DNA of 12,903 nucleotides, from contig CALCJE010000216.1 in the NCBI GenBank assembly GCA_937965665.1, positions 1-12,903 on the forward strand, given 5' to 3'. This document shows, piece after piece, positions 5,943-12,903 of this stretch. The notes below the pieces were generated by a model. It was given only the letters and a program-made list of their open reading frames with translations, made no database searches and was not told the origin of the DNA. A program made the position numbers and the translations under genes. Numbering within the stretch: position 1 is the first letter of the stretch; each line of letters begins with the position of its first letter. Origin of the DNA: an uncultured Bacteroidales bacterium. GTDB lineage: Bacteria; Bacteroidota; Bacteroidia; Bacteroidales; UBA4417.

Positions 5943-6662
5943 ATGAGCAAACCTCCAGTAACTCAAACACCGGGCCGTAAAGTACAGGTCCAGGCCATGT
6001 TCAATGATATAGCCCTGCGGTACGATTTATTAAATCACCTGCTGTCGATGGGCATTGATAAAGGATGGAGGCGGAAGCTGGTGAAACTTATGGCTCGCGA
6101 TAATCCAGCCCGTATTCTCGACCTGGCTACCGGTACTGCCGACCTTGCCATTGCCGCATCGGCACTGCATCCTCAGAATATTACGGGTACTGATATAGCC
6201 GAAGAAATGCTGGCTATCGGTAAAGAAAAGGTGAAAAAGCTCGGACTCGAGGGTGTGATCACATTATTGAAAGCCGATTCGGAAAATCTCCCGTTTGCCG
6301 ATGCCGAATTTGATGCCGCTATGGTAGCTTTTGGCGTACGAAACTATGAAAATTTGCCCCGTGGGTTGAGTGAGATGTGCAGGGTGCTGAAACCAGGCGC
6401 TCGTGCTTTTATACTTGAGTTTTCGAAGCCAAAGAAATTTCCTGTGAAACAACTCTTTGGTTTTTATTCACGTTTTATCCTGCCTCTGATAGGCAGTATG
6501 GTTTCGAAAAACAGCACTGCATACACATATCTCCCCGAATCAGTTGCTGCTTTCTCTCAGGACGAGGTTTTCCTGCAGCTTATGCGTGAAGCAGGATTCA
6601 GTAAAGCGGAATTTAAAAGCCTTAGTTTTGGAATCACAAACCTTTATATCGGGCAGAAGTAA
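5943..6662 (+). CDS. ubiE: Demethylmenaquinone methyltransferase (UbiE/MenG)
   Basis: A 239-residue class I SAM-dependent methyltransferase that catalyses the last step of menaquinone synthesis, C-methylation of demethylmenaquinone at the inner membrane face. The UbiE family start is present: MFNDIALRYDLLNHLLSMGI (19-38) followed by DKGWRRK. SAM motif I is ILDLATGTADLAI (58-70), TGTDIAEEML (81-90) is motif II, and the second UbiE signature RVLKPGARAFILEFSKP covers 147-163. The late TAYTYLPESVAAF segment (192-204) is also typical. In the first signature the expected Met is Leu and the usual His is Asp40; Bacteroidota UbiE proteins often differ here, so I do not read it as inactivation. Bacteroidota generally use menaquinone, so the MenG role is favoured over ubiquinone. 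It is directly followed by porT, a linkage known in this phylum. Confidence 0.94.
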   Translation: MSKPPVTQTPGRKVQVQAMFNDIALRYDLLNHLLSMGIDKGWRRKLVKLMARDNPARILDLATGTADLAIAASALHPQNITGTDIAEEMLAIGKEKVKKLGLEGVITLLKADSENLPFADAEFDAAMVAFGVRNYENLPRGLSEMCRVLKPGARAFILEFSKPKKFPVKQLFGFYSRFILPLIGSMVSKNSTAYTYLPESVAAFSQDEVFLQLMREAGFSKAEFKSLSFGITNLYIGQK

Positions 6663-6743
6663 ACTGGGGCTTGATTATCATTTATTAATTTCCGATACCA
6701 TTTCCGGATAATAAACCCCCAGTTGTTCCGTTTTGTACTTTTA
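6662..6743 (+). terminator. Weak candidate stem-loop between ubiE and porT
   Basis: AACTGGGG at 6662-6669, overlapping the ubiE stop codon, pairs exactly with CCCCAGTT at 6717-6724 across a 47-nt loop that can partly pair further. T-rich DNA (TTTTGTACTTTT, 6731-6742) follows 6 nt later. It may be a partial terminator, or a spacer structure ahead of porT. TACTTTTA at 6736-6743 is a near -7 box, but without a matching -33. Confidence 0.25.
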
Positions 6744-6756
6744 TCAATCTCTTTTC

Positions 6757-7554
6757 ATGCTCCGTTCCAGACAAATCTTCCTGATAGTTATCCTGTTCTG
6801 TACAGCAGGTGAGGTATTTGCCCAATCGAGGCAGGTTCCGAACAAACCCGAATACGACCAGGATCCATATCATTTTGGCTTTCTGTTAGGGGTGAACGAT
6901 ATGTTTTTCAGTGTAAAAACTTACCCCGACTTCCAGAAGAAAACATATTATAATACCGATTTCCCCATTGCCGATGATGTGCTCCGGCAAATACCGGATC
7001 AGCTCAGCGATTCAGCCCGGTTGTATAGTGTTGAAGCTACTCCAACCCTGGGATTTGTTATTGGCATTGTAAGCAACCTCCGTTTGGGCGAATATTTCGA
7101 CCTGCGTTTTACGCCTTCACTCACTTTCGGACAGCGCGACCTCAACTATACCCTTTACAACTATTACCGTAAAACCGCCCCTGAATTTCTCCAGGTAACT
7201 AAAAATATTCAGTCGACATTTGTTGAATTTCCACTTTGGGTAAAGTTTAAGGGCAAGCGAATGCATAATGTGAGGCCATATATCATGGCCGGTGGGAAAT
7301 ACTCATTAGACCTGGCATCCAATGCAAAAAAGAAAGCCGATAACAACAGCGCTAATGTGTTTATCAACCGTAAGGATGTTTATGCACTCGGTGGGGTAGG
7401 TTTTGATTTTTATACAGCTTATTTTAAATTTGGTACTGAAATCTCGATGTCGTATGGGTTATTCGATGTACTGAAAAGAGATGATACAATTTACACAGGT
7501 GGGATTGACAGATTGGGCTCTAAAATTTTCCAGATTACATTTACATTTGAATAA
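6757..7554 (+). CDS. porT: PorT family outer-membrane beta-barrel protein (type IX secretion)
   Basis: A 265-residue exported protein of the PorT/SprT family. This is a component of the type IX secretion system that moves gliding adhesins and hydrolases across the outer membrane of Bacteroidota. A signal peptide spans residues 1-22 (hydrophobic IFLIVILFCTAG, cleavage after VFA before Gln23). The rest alternates aromatic and polar residues in beta-strand pairs typical of an 8-stranded barrel: HFGFLLGVNDMFFSV, PTLGFVIGIVSNLRLGEYFD, RFTPSLTFGQRDLNY, TFVEFPLWVKFKG and RPYIMAGGKYSLDL. It ends with a strand IFQITFTFE whose terminal aromatic suits BAM recognition. The ATG at 6757 is chosen over a TTG at 6733 because it places the signal peptide correctly. 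The position right after ubiE matches the arrangement in other Bacteroidota and supports PorT over a generic barrel. No other T9SS gene lies in the window. Confidence 0.87.
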   Translation: MLRSRQIFLIVILFCTAGEVFAQSRQVPNKPEYDQDPYHFGFLLGVNDMFFSVKTYPDFQKKTYYNTDFPIADDVLRQIPDQLSDSARLYSVEATPTLGFVIGIVSNLRLGEYFDLRFTPSLTFGQRDLNYTLYNYYRKTAPEFLQVTKNIQSTFVEFPLWVKFKGKRMHNVRPYIMAGGKYSLDLASNAKKKADNNSANVFINRKDVYALGGVGFDFYTAYFKFGTEISMSYGLFDVLKRDDTIYTGGIDRLGSKIFQITFTFE

Positions 7555-7559
7555 TTTTG
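7552..7559 (+). promoter_or_regulatory. Candidate -7 box overlapping the porT stop codon
   Basis: TAATTTTG matches TAnnTTTG and begins at the porT stop codon. No TTTG occurs at the expected upstream distance (only TTTTC near 7526-7530). It could start transcription of the FAD-dependent protein gene about 95 nt upstream of its ATG. Confidence 0.3.
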
Positions 7560-7661
7560 CAACACCCAGGCCAAACATTCGTTAGGGCGAACTGTTAATT
7601 GCGAAACCATTGTTTTTAAAAGGTGAGGTTATTGCTCACTAAATTCCCTTTAAAAAGCTTC

Positions 7662-9224
7662 ATGCGTAAAGAAATTGAGATAGCCATGACCCCGAAGCAG
7701 GCGTCCGATCCTTCGGGGTGGAAAACTGCGTTTGCTCATATTTTGCATATTCAACCGGGTCGTATCAAGCACCTGAACCCGATTCTGCGTGCGGTTGATG
7801 CACGTTCGTCGAAAGTAAAAATCAGGCTGAAAGCTGAATTGTTTATCGACGAATTACCCAAAGACCTTCAGAAATTTTCCCGAAAAACATATCCTGATGT
7901 GAGTCGCAGAGCACCGGTTATTGTGGTAGGGGCGGGGCCGGCAGGGCTTTTTGCAGCACTTACCCTGATCGAAAACGGGATGAAACCTATTGTGATTGAG
8001 CGAGGCAAAGATGTGAAGGCCCGAAAATTCGATATTGCGCAGATCAGCCGCGAACATATTGTAAATCCTGATTCGAATTATTGTTTTGGTGAAGGCGGAG
8101 CAGGAACTTTTAGCGATGGAAAGCTGTATACCCGCTCAACCAAACGCGGAAATGTGAAGGAAATTCTTTCGGTGCTGGTGTCGCATGGCGCTTCCGAAGA
8201 CATACTTATCGACAGTCATCCCCATATTGGAACGGATAAACTACCCAACATTATTTCCTCCATGCGCCAAACCATACGTGAGGCCGGTGGCGAGATTTAT
8301 TTTAACCGTAGGGTTTCGGATATCATTATTCAGAATGGCAAGGTGAAAGGCGTTGAGGATAAAAACGGCAATCGTTATGAAGCTCAGGCCATTATCCTGG
8401 CCACCGGTCATTCGGCCAGAGATATTTATGAATTACTGCATGCCAAAGGATTAGCCTTAGAGGCAAAGAGTTTTGCCCTGGGTGTTCGAGCCGAACATCC
8501 GCAGTCGCTGATCAACAGTATACAATACCACCAGTCGGCAGGCGACCCTTACCTTTCGGCAGCATCCTACAGCCTGGTAAAGCAGGTGGATGGGAGGGGT
8601 GTGTTTTCGTTCTGCATGTGCCCCGGTGGCATAATTGTGCCTGCGGCTACCGAAGCAGGGCAGGTGGTGGTTAACGGTATGTCGAACAGCCGGAGGAATT
8701 CACCGTTTGCCAATTCTGGTATTGTAGTTCAGATCGATCCCGGGGATATCGCGCATCTGTCGGAATTCGGTCCATTTGCAGGTTTGGAGTTTCAACGAAG
8801 GGTAGAGGATGCCTGCTGGCGATCAGCCGGTATGAGCCAGGCTGCACCGGCACAACGGATTACCGATTTTACCACTGGGGTTGTTTCAGGTTCGTTGCCT
8901 GAATGTTCGTACCATCCGGGAATAGTTTCGGCTCCTTTGCACGAAATATTGCCTTCGTTTGTATCATCACGGTTGCAGGATGCATTTGTTGAGTTTGGTA
9001 AAATGATGAAAGGTTATCATACCTCCGAAGCAATTATTTTAGGGACCGAATCGCGGACATCGTCGCCGGTGCGGATACCACGTAATAGCGAAACGCTGGA
9101 GCATATTGGGTTAGCGGGATTGTACCCCTGTGGTGAGGGTGCCGGTTATGCAGGCGGAATTGTTTCATCGGCAATGGACGGAGTGAGTTGTGCACAGGCA
9201 GTTGTGAACAAATACCGCAAATAA
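7662..9224 (+). CDS. FAD-dependent dehydrogenase-like protein (COG2509-type)
   Basis: A 520-residue predicted cytoplasmic flavoprotein. Residues 1-65 form the small N-terminal domain seen in this family (KEIEIAMTPKQASDP, then LNPILRAVDARSSKVKIRLK). A Rossmann dinucleotide-binding site follows: VIVVGAGPAGLFAA (86-99) with VIERG at 111-115. Further family-like segments are CFGEGGAGTFSDGKLYTR (141-158), ILATGHSARDIYELL (245-259), GVFSFCMCPGGIIVPAA (313-329), ESRTSSPVRIPR (463-474) and the C-terminal FAD contact LYPCGEGAGYAGGIVSSAMDG (487-507). The family is common in bacteria and annotated as an uncharacterised NAD(P)/FAD-dependent oxidoreductase; the substrate is unknown. The paired cysteines in FCMC (Cys318, Cys320) stand near a likely active site. 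The ATG at 7662 is favoured over an in-frame GTG at 7623, since the family domain begins right after it. No context gene reveals its role. Confidence 0.88.
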   Translation: MRKEIEIAMTPKQASDPSGWKTAFAHILHIQPGRIKHLNPILRAVDARSSKVKIRLKAELFIDELPKDLQKFSRKTYPDVSRRAPVIVVGAGPAGLFAALTLIENGMKPIVIERGKDVKARKFDIAQISREHIVNPDSNYCFGEGGAGTFSDGKLYTRSTKRGNVKEILSVLVSHGASEDILIDSHPHIGTDKLPNIISSMRQTIREAGGEIYFNRRVSDIIIQNGKVKGVEDKNGNRYEAQAIILATGHSARDIYELLHAKGLALEAKSFALGVRAEHPQSLINSIQYHQSAGDPYLSAASYSLVKQVDGRGVFSFCMCPGGIIVPAATEAGQVVVNGMSNSRRNSPFANSGIVVQIDPGDIAHLSEFGPFAGLEFQRRVEDACWRSAGMSQAAPAQRITDFTTGVVSGSLPECSYHPGIVSAPLHEILPSFVSSRLQDAFVEFGKMMKGYHTSEAIILGTESRTSSPVRIPRNSETLEHIGLAGLYPCGEGAGYAGGIVSSAMDGVSCAQAVVNKYRK

Positions 9225-9280
9225 GTTGTACACTTGTTAATTATTACCGTACATTTATATCCCCAACATTTGCTATCACT

Positions 9281-9976
9281 ATGATGGATATTTTACCTAA
9301 TGATGAGCTTTTCCCGGGATTGAGGAAAAAGGCAGCATTTAAACAGGAGGTATACCGTACCACACTCGAATCCTTCAGGCTTTTTAAATCCGTATTGGCC
9401 GAAATGGCCGAAGAATACAGGCAGAAATTTAAAGCTGATTCGTTACACATACCTTTCGAATACCATGATAAAGGAGAGTTCGAAGCCGAGCTCAGGTTTG
9501 GGGGCGATATACTGATTTTTACCATGCATACCAATGTGTTCGAGTTTTCGCGCGACCACGAAGTGATGAAAACCAGTTATATACACGCTGATACAAGTCG
9601 CTCGTATTGTGGTATAATCATGATTTTTAATTTCCTGGCCGATTCGTTTAAATACAACCGGATGAATGACCTGGGTTACATGATTGGCCGCATATTCGTA
9701 AATAAGGAAAATCACTACTTTGTTGAAGGCAAACGCGAAGTCGGGCAGTTATATAATAATTTTCAGTCTTCAGTCATCACCCGCGAATCGGTGAGGATGA
9801 TTCTGGAATCGGCCATCAGGTATACCTGTAATTTCGATTTGCTTACTCCTCCTTACGATGCCTTGAAAATGATTACAGTTGCCGATATTCAGAATACCCT
9901 GGATAATATGAAAATGACTACTGGCAAAAGACTTGGTTTTCGTTTCCAGGGCGATCATGAAGAATTCAGTATGTAA
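9281..9976 (+). CDS. Conserved hypothetical protein, function unknown (231 aa)
   Basis: A 231-residue protein I do not recognise. It has no signal peptide or membrane helix, so it is predicted to be cytoplasmic. The first 60 residues are helical and charged (KKAAFKQEVYRTTLESFRLF, then AEMAEEYRQKF). Next comes an alpha/beta part rich in aromatic and histidine residues, including FEAELRFGGDILIFTMHTNV (67-86) and SYIHADTSRSYCGIIMIFNF (99-118). A KENHYFVEGKREVGQLYNNF segment (142-161) and a C-terminal helix pair complete it. The start at 9281 (tandem ATG codons) is chosen over a TTG at 9188 that lies inside the preceding gene; it leaves a 56-bp spacer containing TACATTTA (9250-9257), a near -7 box. 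The next gene, also unknown, follows after 75 bp on the same strand and may be a partner. Confidence 0.75.
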   Translation: MMDILPNDELFPGLRKKAAFKQEVYRTTLESFRLFKSVLAEMAEEYRQKFKADSLHIPFEYHDKGEFEAELRFGGDILIFTMHTNVFEFSRDHEVMKTSYIHADTSRSYCGIIMIFNFLADSFKYNRMNDLGYMIGRIFVNKENHYFVEGKREVGQLYNNFQSSVITRESVRMILESAIRYTCNFDLLTPPYDALKMITVADIQNTLDNMKMTTGKRLGFRFQGDHEEFSM

Positions 9977-10051
9977 CTAAATACGATAAAAGTAAGTCAG
10001 GTGGAAGCTGATTTGTTTTCAGGCAGTTCAGTAAATTTTCACAATTAAAAT

Positions 10052-10795
10052 ATGGTCAGGCGAAATCATAACGACGATTTAACCATCCGCGAAATTGAGT
10101 ATTCTATCCAGGTGAAGGATAAGGAGAAAGGTTTTAGCGATGTGCTTGATATATTACGTTCTGAGCTTACCCGTTTTGAAGATTCGCGCAAAAAAAGCGG
10201 CATTTCACCTGATCCGATCCGGGAATTTCTGAAGACTAACGTGGAAAGAAGCATAGTGATCCGCGAAAGCACCCGGGTTTATTTCCTCGATTACCATGAA
10301 CAGGGCGCTTTTTCCATACACTTCAAATTGCTGGTTATTACCCGGTATGTAAACTACGGATCTACCCGGCAGGCACTCGATTTCCTGATAAAAGATACCA
10401 TTGGTGATTATTTTGAAGAATTGCTCGAAAGACATCTTCCGGTGAGTGTAACTGTAAATTCAGCTGATATTGAATTATATGATATACCAACAGCCATAGA
10501 GCATGAATCCGGTCCTCTTAAACCGCGAAAAGAACATGATTTTCTCCCCATCGTGCTGGCTTCGGCGGCATTGCTGGCTACACTCCTGATGTGTGCTGTA
10601 TGGCTGATAAAGAATCCGGGTGTAAAGCATGATCCCCGGCCGGCTGATGATTACCGGGATAAATACTTTGAATTATTGATTGACAAGCAGGTAAATGATG
10701 CAATTCAGAAAGAAAAACTGAATTACCTCCTGTATAAAAACCTGGTTCCGGCCCAGGATTCAGTTCAATATATGTTTCCTAAAAGAAAAAAATAG
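10052..10795 (+). CDS. Unknown protein with one transmembrane helix (247 aa)
   Basis: A 247-residue protein of no family I recognise. Residues 1-160 form a soluble, highly charged N-terminal domain (IREIEYSIQVKDKEKGFSDV, then VRESTRVYFLD-like strands and ITRYVNYGSTRQALDFLIKD), followed by one hydrophobic helix at about 164-186 (FLPIVLASAALLATLLMCAVWLI). A roughly 60-residue, probably helical tail ends in the basic PKRKK. With no N-terminal signal peptide and basic residues (KPRK, 157-160) just before the helix, the large N-terminal domain is most likely cytoplasmic and the tail periplasmic. The ATG at 10052 has an A-rich leader (ACAATTAAAAT). TAAATTTT at 10032-10039, with TTTG at 10012-10015, is a weak promoter match with short spacing. 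It shares orientation with the unknown gene upstream and converges on the cyclase gene 58 bp downstream. Confidence 0.75.
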   Translation: MVRRNHNDDLTIREIEYSIQVKDKEKGFSDVLDILRSELTRFEDSRKKSGISPDPIREFLKTNVERSIVIRESTRVYFLDYHEQGAFSIHFKLLVITRYVNYGSTRQALDFLIKDTIGDYFEELLERHLPVSVTVNSADIELYDIPTAIEHESGPLKPRKEHDFLPIVLASAALLATLLMCAVWLIKNPGVKHDPRPADDYRDKYFELLIDKQVNDAIQKEKLNYLLYKNLVPAQDSVQYMFPKRKK

Positions 10796-10853
10796 TTTAA
10801 TCCAGCTGGTGATTTTTAAATCCAAATAATTTTTCAACGAATTTTCCCGATGC

Positions 10854-12842
10854 TCAGGCAGTTACTGATAAACTGGTTTCTTTTTCGGCGTGTTCAAGGT
10901 TTACAGGGGTCACGAAATACATGTCGATATCGCCTTTGTTTTTTGCTTTAACTTTCCCGCGGTATACAAAACTGAAATGATCTTTTACATACGCATAAGT
11001 ATCACCTGAAATATTAACCATTCCTGGTTCGCCGCTTGATTCCATGCGGCTGGCAACGTTAACGGCATCGCCCCAGATATCATACGCAAATTTATTTTTA
11101 CCTATAACTCCGGCTATCACCTTGCCTGTATGTATCCCAACCCTGAGTTCCCAGTAATCGAGTCCTTTTGAAATACGTTCCTGCTTCAGCCTGTTCATAT
11201 ACTCTTGTATTTCGAGCCCGGCTCTTACCACATCAACCGGGTTAGTTGTGTTAGCTACCGGTATTCCACCGGCACACATGTACGAATCGCCGATAGTTTT
11301 AATTTTTTCGAGGTTGTGTTTGTCAATTATATTATCAAATTCAAGGAAACAATGATCGAGTTCCGAGATCAGTTGTTCAGGTGGCAGTTTTTCGGCGATG
11401 TTTGTAAAGCCTTTAAAATCAGTAAATAATACTGATACCATTTCGTAATGCCTGGGTGTAGCTGTGCCTTTTTGCTTCAACTCCTCGGCAGTTTCATAGG
11501 GTAAGATGTTAAGTAACAATCTTTCGGAGCGTTGTTTTTCATCTTCGATAATTTTATTGGTTCTTCTAACATAGCGGTATCGGTTCAACAGGCCGAGTGC
11601 CATAATAAGTATCAGTACCCCGGTAACGCTCATCGCATTACGTATGGTTTTTTGCCTCTTAAGGTCCAGTTCCTGCAGCGCTTTATCCTTGGTAAGCAAT
11701 TCAACTTCTCCTTTCTTTTTATCGAGGTCGAAACTCAGGGTCATGGACTGAAGTTTTTTGTCCATTTCTGCATTATAGAGTGTATCCTTTATACTGCTGA
11801 AAAGCGTTTGAAACTTATATGCATTTTTATAGTCCGATACTTTAGGATATAATGTTGCAAGTCCCTCGTATGAAGCCTTTAACTCGTAACTGGCTCCAAT
11901 TTCTTTTGCTATATCTTTGGCATTCAGGTATGTGGTAATGGCTGATTTAAAATTACCTTGCCGTTGATAGGTATCGGCAAGCCCGATAAGGGATTGCGAA
12001 AGTTCGAGTTTTGCGTTCAGCCTGTAAGCAAGATCATGGGCTTCCTGCAGGTATTTTATGGCAAGCGGATAATTTTTACGGTGAGAGTAAACTTTCCCGA
12101 TGTTAATCAAGGCGTAGGGCACATTACCGTTTTTTGACCTTTTGTAGGCAGCATAGGCTTTCTCAAAATATTTGAGTGCAGCATTATCATCATGCCTGGC
12201 CAGGTATATTTCGCCAATATTAACGGAAGTGGTACCGATGGCTTCCTGGTCGCCGAGTTCCTCGCTCAGCGGCAGCGCCTTCAGATAATATTCAAGGGCC
12301 CTGTTGTGCGTGGCTGTACGCTGAAAATAAACTGCGCCTATATTTACCAATGCAGTGGCAATCCGCAGTTTGTCGCCGATTTCTTCCGAGACCTTCAGCG
12401 ACTCAAGATAATATTCAATTGCTTTTTCAGCATTGCCTTCATTGAAGTTCACGGCTCCCAGGTTATTGAGGATATTGGCAATACCGAGTTTATCGCCCAT
12501 CGCCCGAAAGGTATTCAGCGATTGTTGCCAGTACAGAACTGTTTCGATATAGTTTCCCTGGAAATAATAACTCATCCCGATACTCTTCAGGGCATAAGCT
12601 GTTCCCTTTTTAAAATCAAGTTCTTCTGAGAGCGTTTTCGCCTGGTTGGCAAATAACAGCGCTTTTTCCGAATCACTTTTTACCAGGCTTTTCGACAGAG
12701 CTAGTAAAATATTTACTTTCGAAGTATCTGCTTTTGCCACGCTAAGCAGCGAATTCAGACTATCAGTTTGCCTCGACTGAGCCCAGGTGGACAAACTGAT
12801 TTCCAACAAAAGAATAATAATGTAAAAAGGTTTTATTTTCAT
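10854..12842 (-). CDS. TPR-repeat sensor with class III adenylate cyclase domain
   Basis: A 662-residue predicted membrane receptor that would make cAMP from ATP. A signal peptide covers residues 1-21 (hydrophobic IIILLLEI, then STWAQ). Residues about 45-350 form a TPR array with a period near 40 residues (repeat starts near 84, 124, 164, 204, 243, 283 and 323). A coiled-coil-like stretch at 360-400 leads to one transmembrane helix at about 403-420, a second helical linker at 428-448, and the cyclase domain at 465-645. The catalytic set is complete: metal-binding Asp475 (LFTDFKGFT) and Asp519 (KTIGDSYM), adenine-selecting Lys515 and Asp588 (YDIWGD), and transition-state Asn595 and Arg599 (VNVASRM). 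The Lys/Asp pair predicts ATP over GTP. The TPR array should be periplasmic and the cyclase cytoplasmic, so it probably responds to an envelope signal or partner. It converges with the unknown membrane gene. Confidence 0.92.
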   Translation of the reverse strand: MKIKPFYIIILLLEISLSTWAQSRQTDSLNSLLSVAKADTSKVNILLALSKSLVKSDSEKALLFANQAKTLSEELDFKKGTAYALKSIGMSYYFQGNYIETVLYWQQSLNTFRAMGDKLGIANILNNLGAVNFNEGNAEKAIEYYLESLKVSEEIGDKLRIATALVNIGAVYFQRTATHNRALEYYLKALPLSEELGDQEAIGTTSVNIGEIYLARHDDNAALKYFEKAYAAYKRSKNGNVPYALINIGKVYSHRKNYPLAIKYLQEAHDLAYRLNAKLELSQSLIGLADTYQRQGNFKSAITTYLNAKDIAKEIGASYELKASYEGLATLYPKVSDYKNAYKFQTLFSSIKDTLYNAEMDKKLQSMTLSFDLDKKKGEVELLTKDKALQELDLKRQKTIRNAMSVTGVLILIMALGLLNRYRYVRRTNKIIEDEKQRSERLLLNILPYETAEELKQKGTATPRHYEMVSVLFTDFKGFTNIAEKLPPEQLISELDHCFLEFDNIIDKHNLEKIKTIGDSYMCAGGIPVANTTNPVDVVRAGLEIQEYMNRLKQERISKGLDYWELRVGIHTGKVIAGVIGKNKFAYDIWGDAVNVASRMESSGEPGMVNISGDTYAYVKDHFSFVYRGKVKAKNKGDIDMYFVTPVNLEHAEKETSLSVTA

Positions 12843-12903
12843 TTGTCGTTCAGTTGTGTGATTAGCTTTTTAGTTGGTGGAATTATCACCCTTTTATTTC
12901 CTG

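Noticed and set aside
5975..6068. Deviations from the UbiE signature (Leu for Met, Asp for His) as signs of inactivation or a new enzyme
   Set aside because: From memory, Bacteroidota UbiE proteins commonly differ at these positions, and all other motifs are intact.
10796..10853. A bidirectional terminator between the converging genes
   Set aside because: The only stems seen (CCAGCTGG at 10802-10809, and GATT/AATC around TTTA) are too short or lack a usable loop.
12192..12629. A 145-codon plus-strand open frame inside the cyclase gene
   Set aside because: It is antisense to the TPR repeats, whose regular period and residues are clearly the coding signal. The frame is open because of repeat composition.
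1..12903. Mobile elements, CRISPR arrays, tRNA or rRNA genes, toxin-antitoxin or phage-defence genes
   Set aside because: No transposase, integrase, regular spaced repeats, cloverleaf-like sequence or recognisable defence domain was found on either strand.

Overview
The window reads as chromosomal DNA of a Bacteroidota species, probably an environmental Bacteroidales- or Marinilabiliales-like lineage. Four things point that way. A porT gene of the type IX secretion system lies directly after ubiE. Conserved proteins of Bacteroidota-type families are present, including a membrane-anchored family I associate with DUF7935. Promoter matches follow the TTTG / TAnnTTTG pattern, and A/T-rich leaders precede the starts in place of strong Shine-Dalgarno sites. 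Base composition and codon use look even throughout. I see no insertion sequence, phage gene, CRISPR array, tRNA or rRNA.

Layout. (1) Positions 1-1691, minus strand: the end of a tyrosine catabolic cluster, with homogentisate 1,2-dioxygenase (hmgA) followed by 4-hydroxyphenylpyruvate dioxygenase (hppD, cut by the left edge). (2) 1692-2246: an A/T-rich gap holding a candidate hmgA promoter and an unrecognised 46-codon small ORF on the plus strand. (3) 2247-3332, minus strand: an SRPBCC-fold protein and a small membrane-anchored conserved protein. (4) 3333-3620: a divergent control region with two candidate plus-strand promoters and a perfect 11-bp dyad. (5) 3621-10795, plus strand: a class I aminotransferase, an RfaE1-type heptose-phosphate kinase (LPS core precursor), UbiE/MenG (menaquinone), PorT (T9SS), an FAD-dependent dehydrogenase-like protein and two proteins of unknown function. 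(6) 10854-12842, minus strand and convergent: a large sensor with a signal peptide, a 40-residue-type TPR array, one transmembrane helix and a class III nucleotidyl cyclase whose residues predict adenylate cyclase activity.

How the genes fit together. The left pair degrades 4-hydroxyphenylpyruvate, the transamination product of tyrosine, through homogentisate. The nearby aminotransferase could in principle feed this route, but it is on the other strand with its own promoters, so the link is only positional. The plus-strand run is mostly cell-envelope and respiratory housekeeping: ADP-heptose for LPS, menaquinone and protein secretion. No obvious defence or mobile system is present. The parts least explained by known biology are the small ORF, the two dyads placed at promoters or starts, the pair of unknown genes at 9281-10795, and the signal sensed by the TPR-cyclase.
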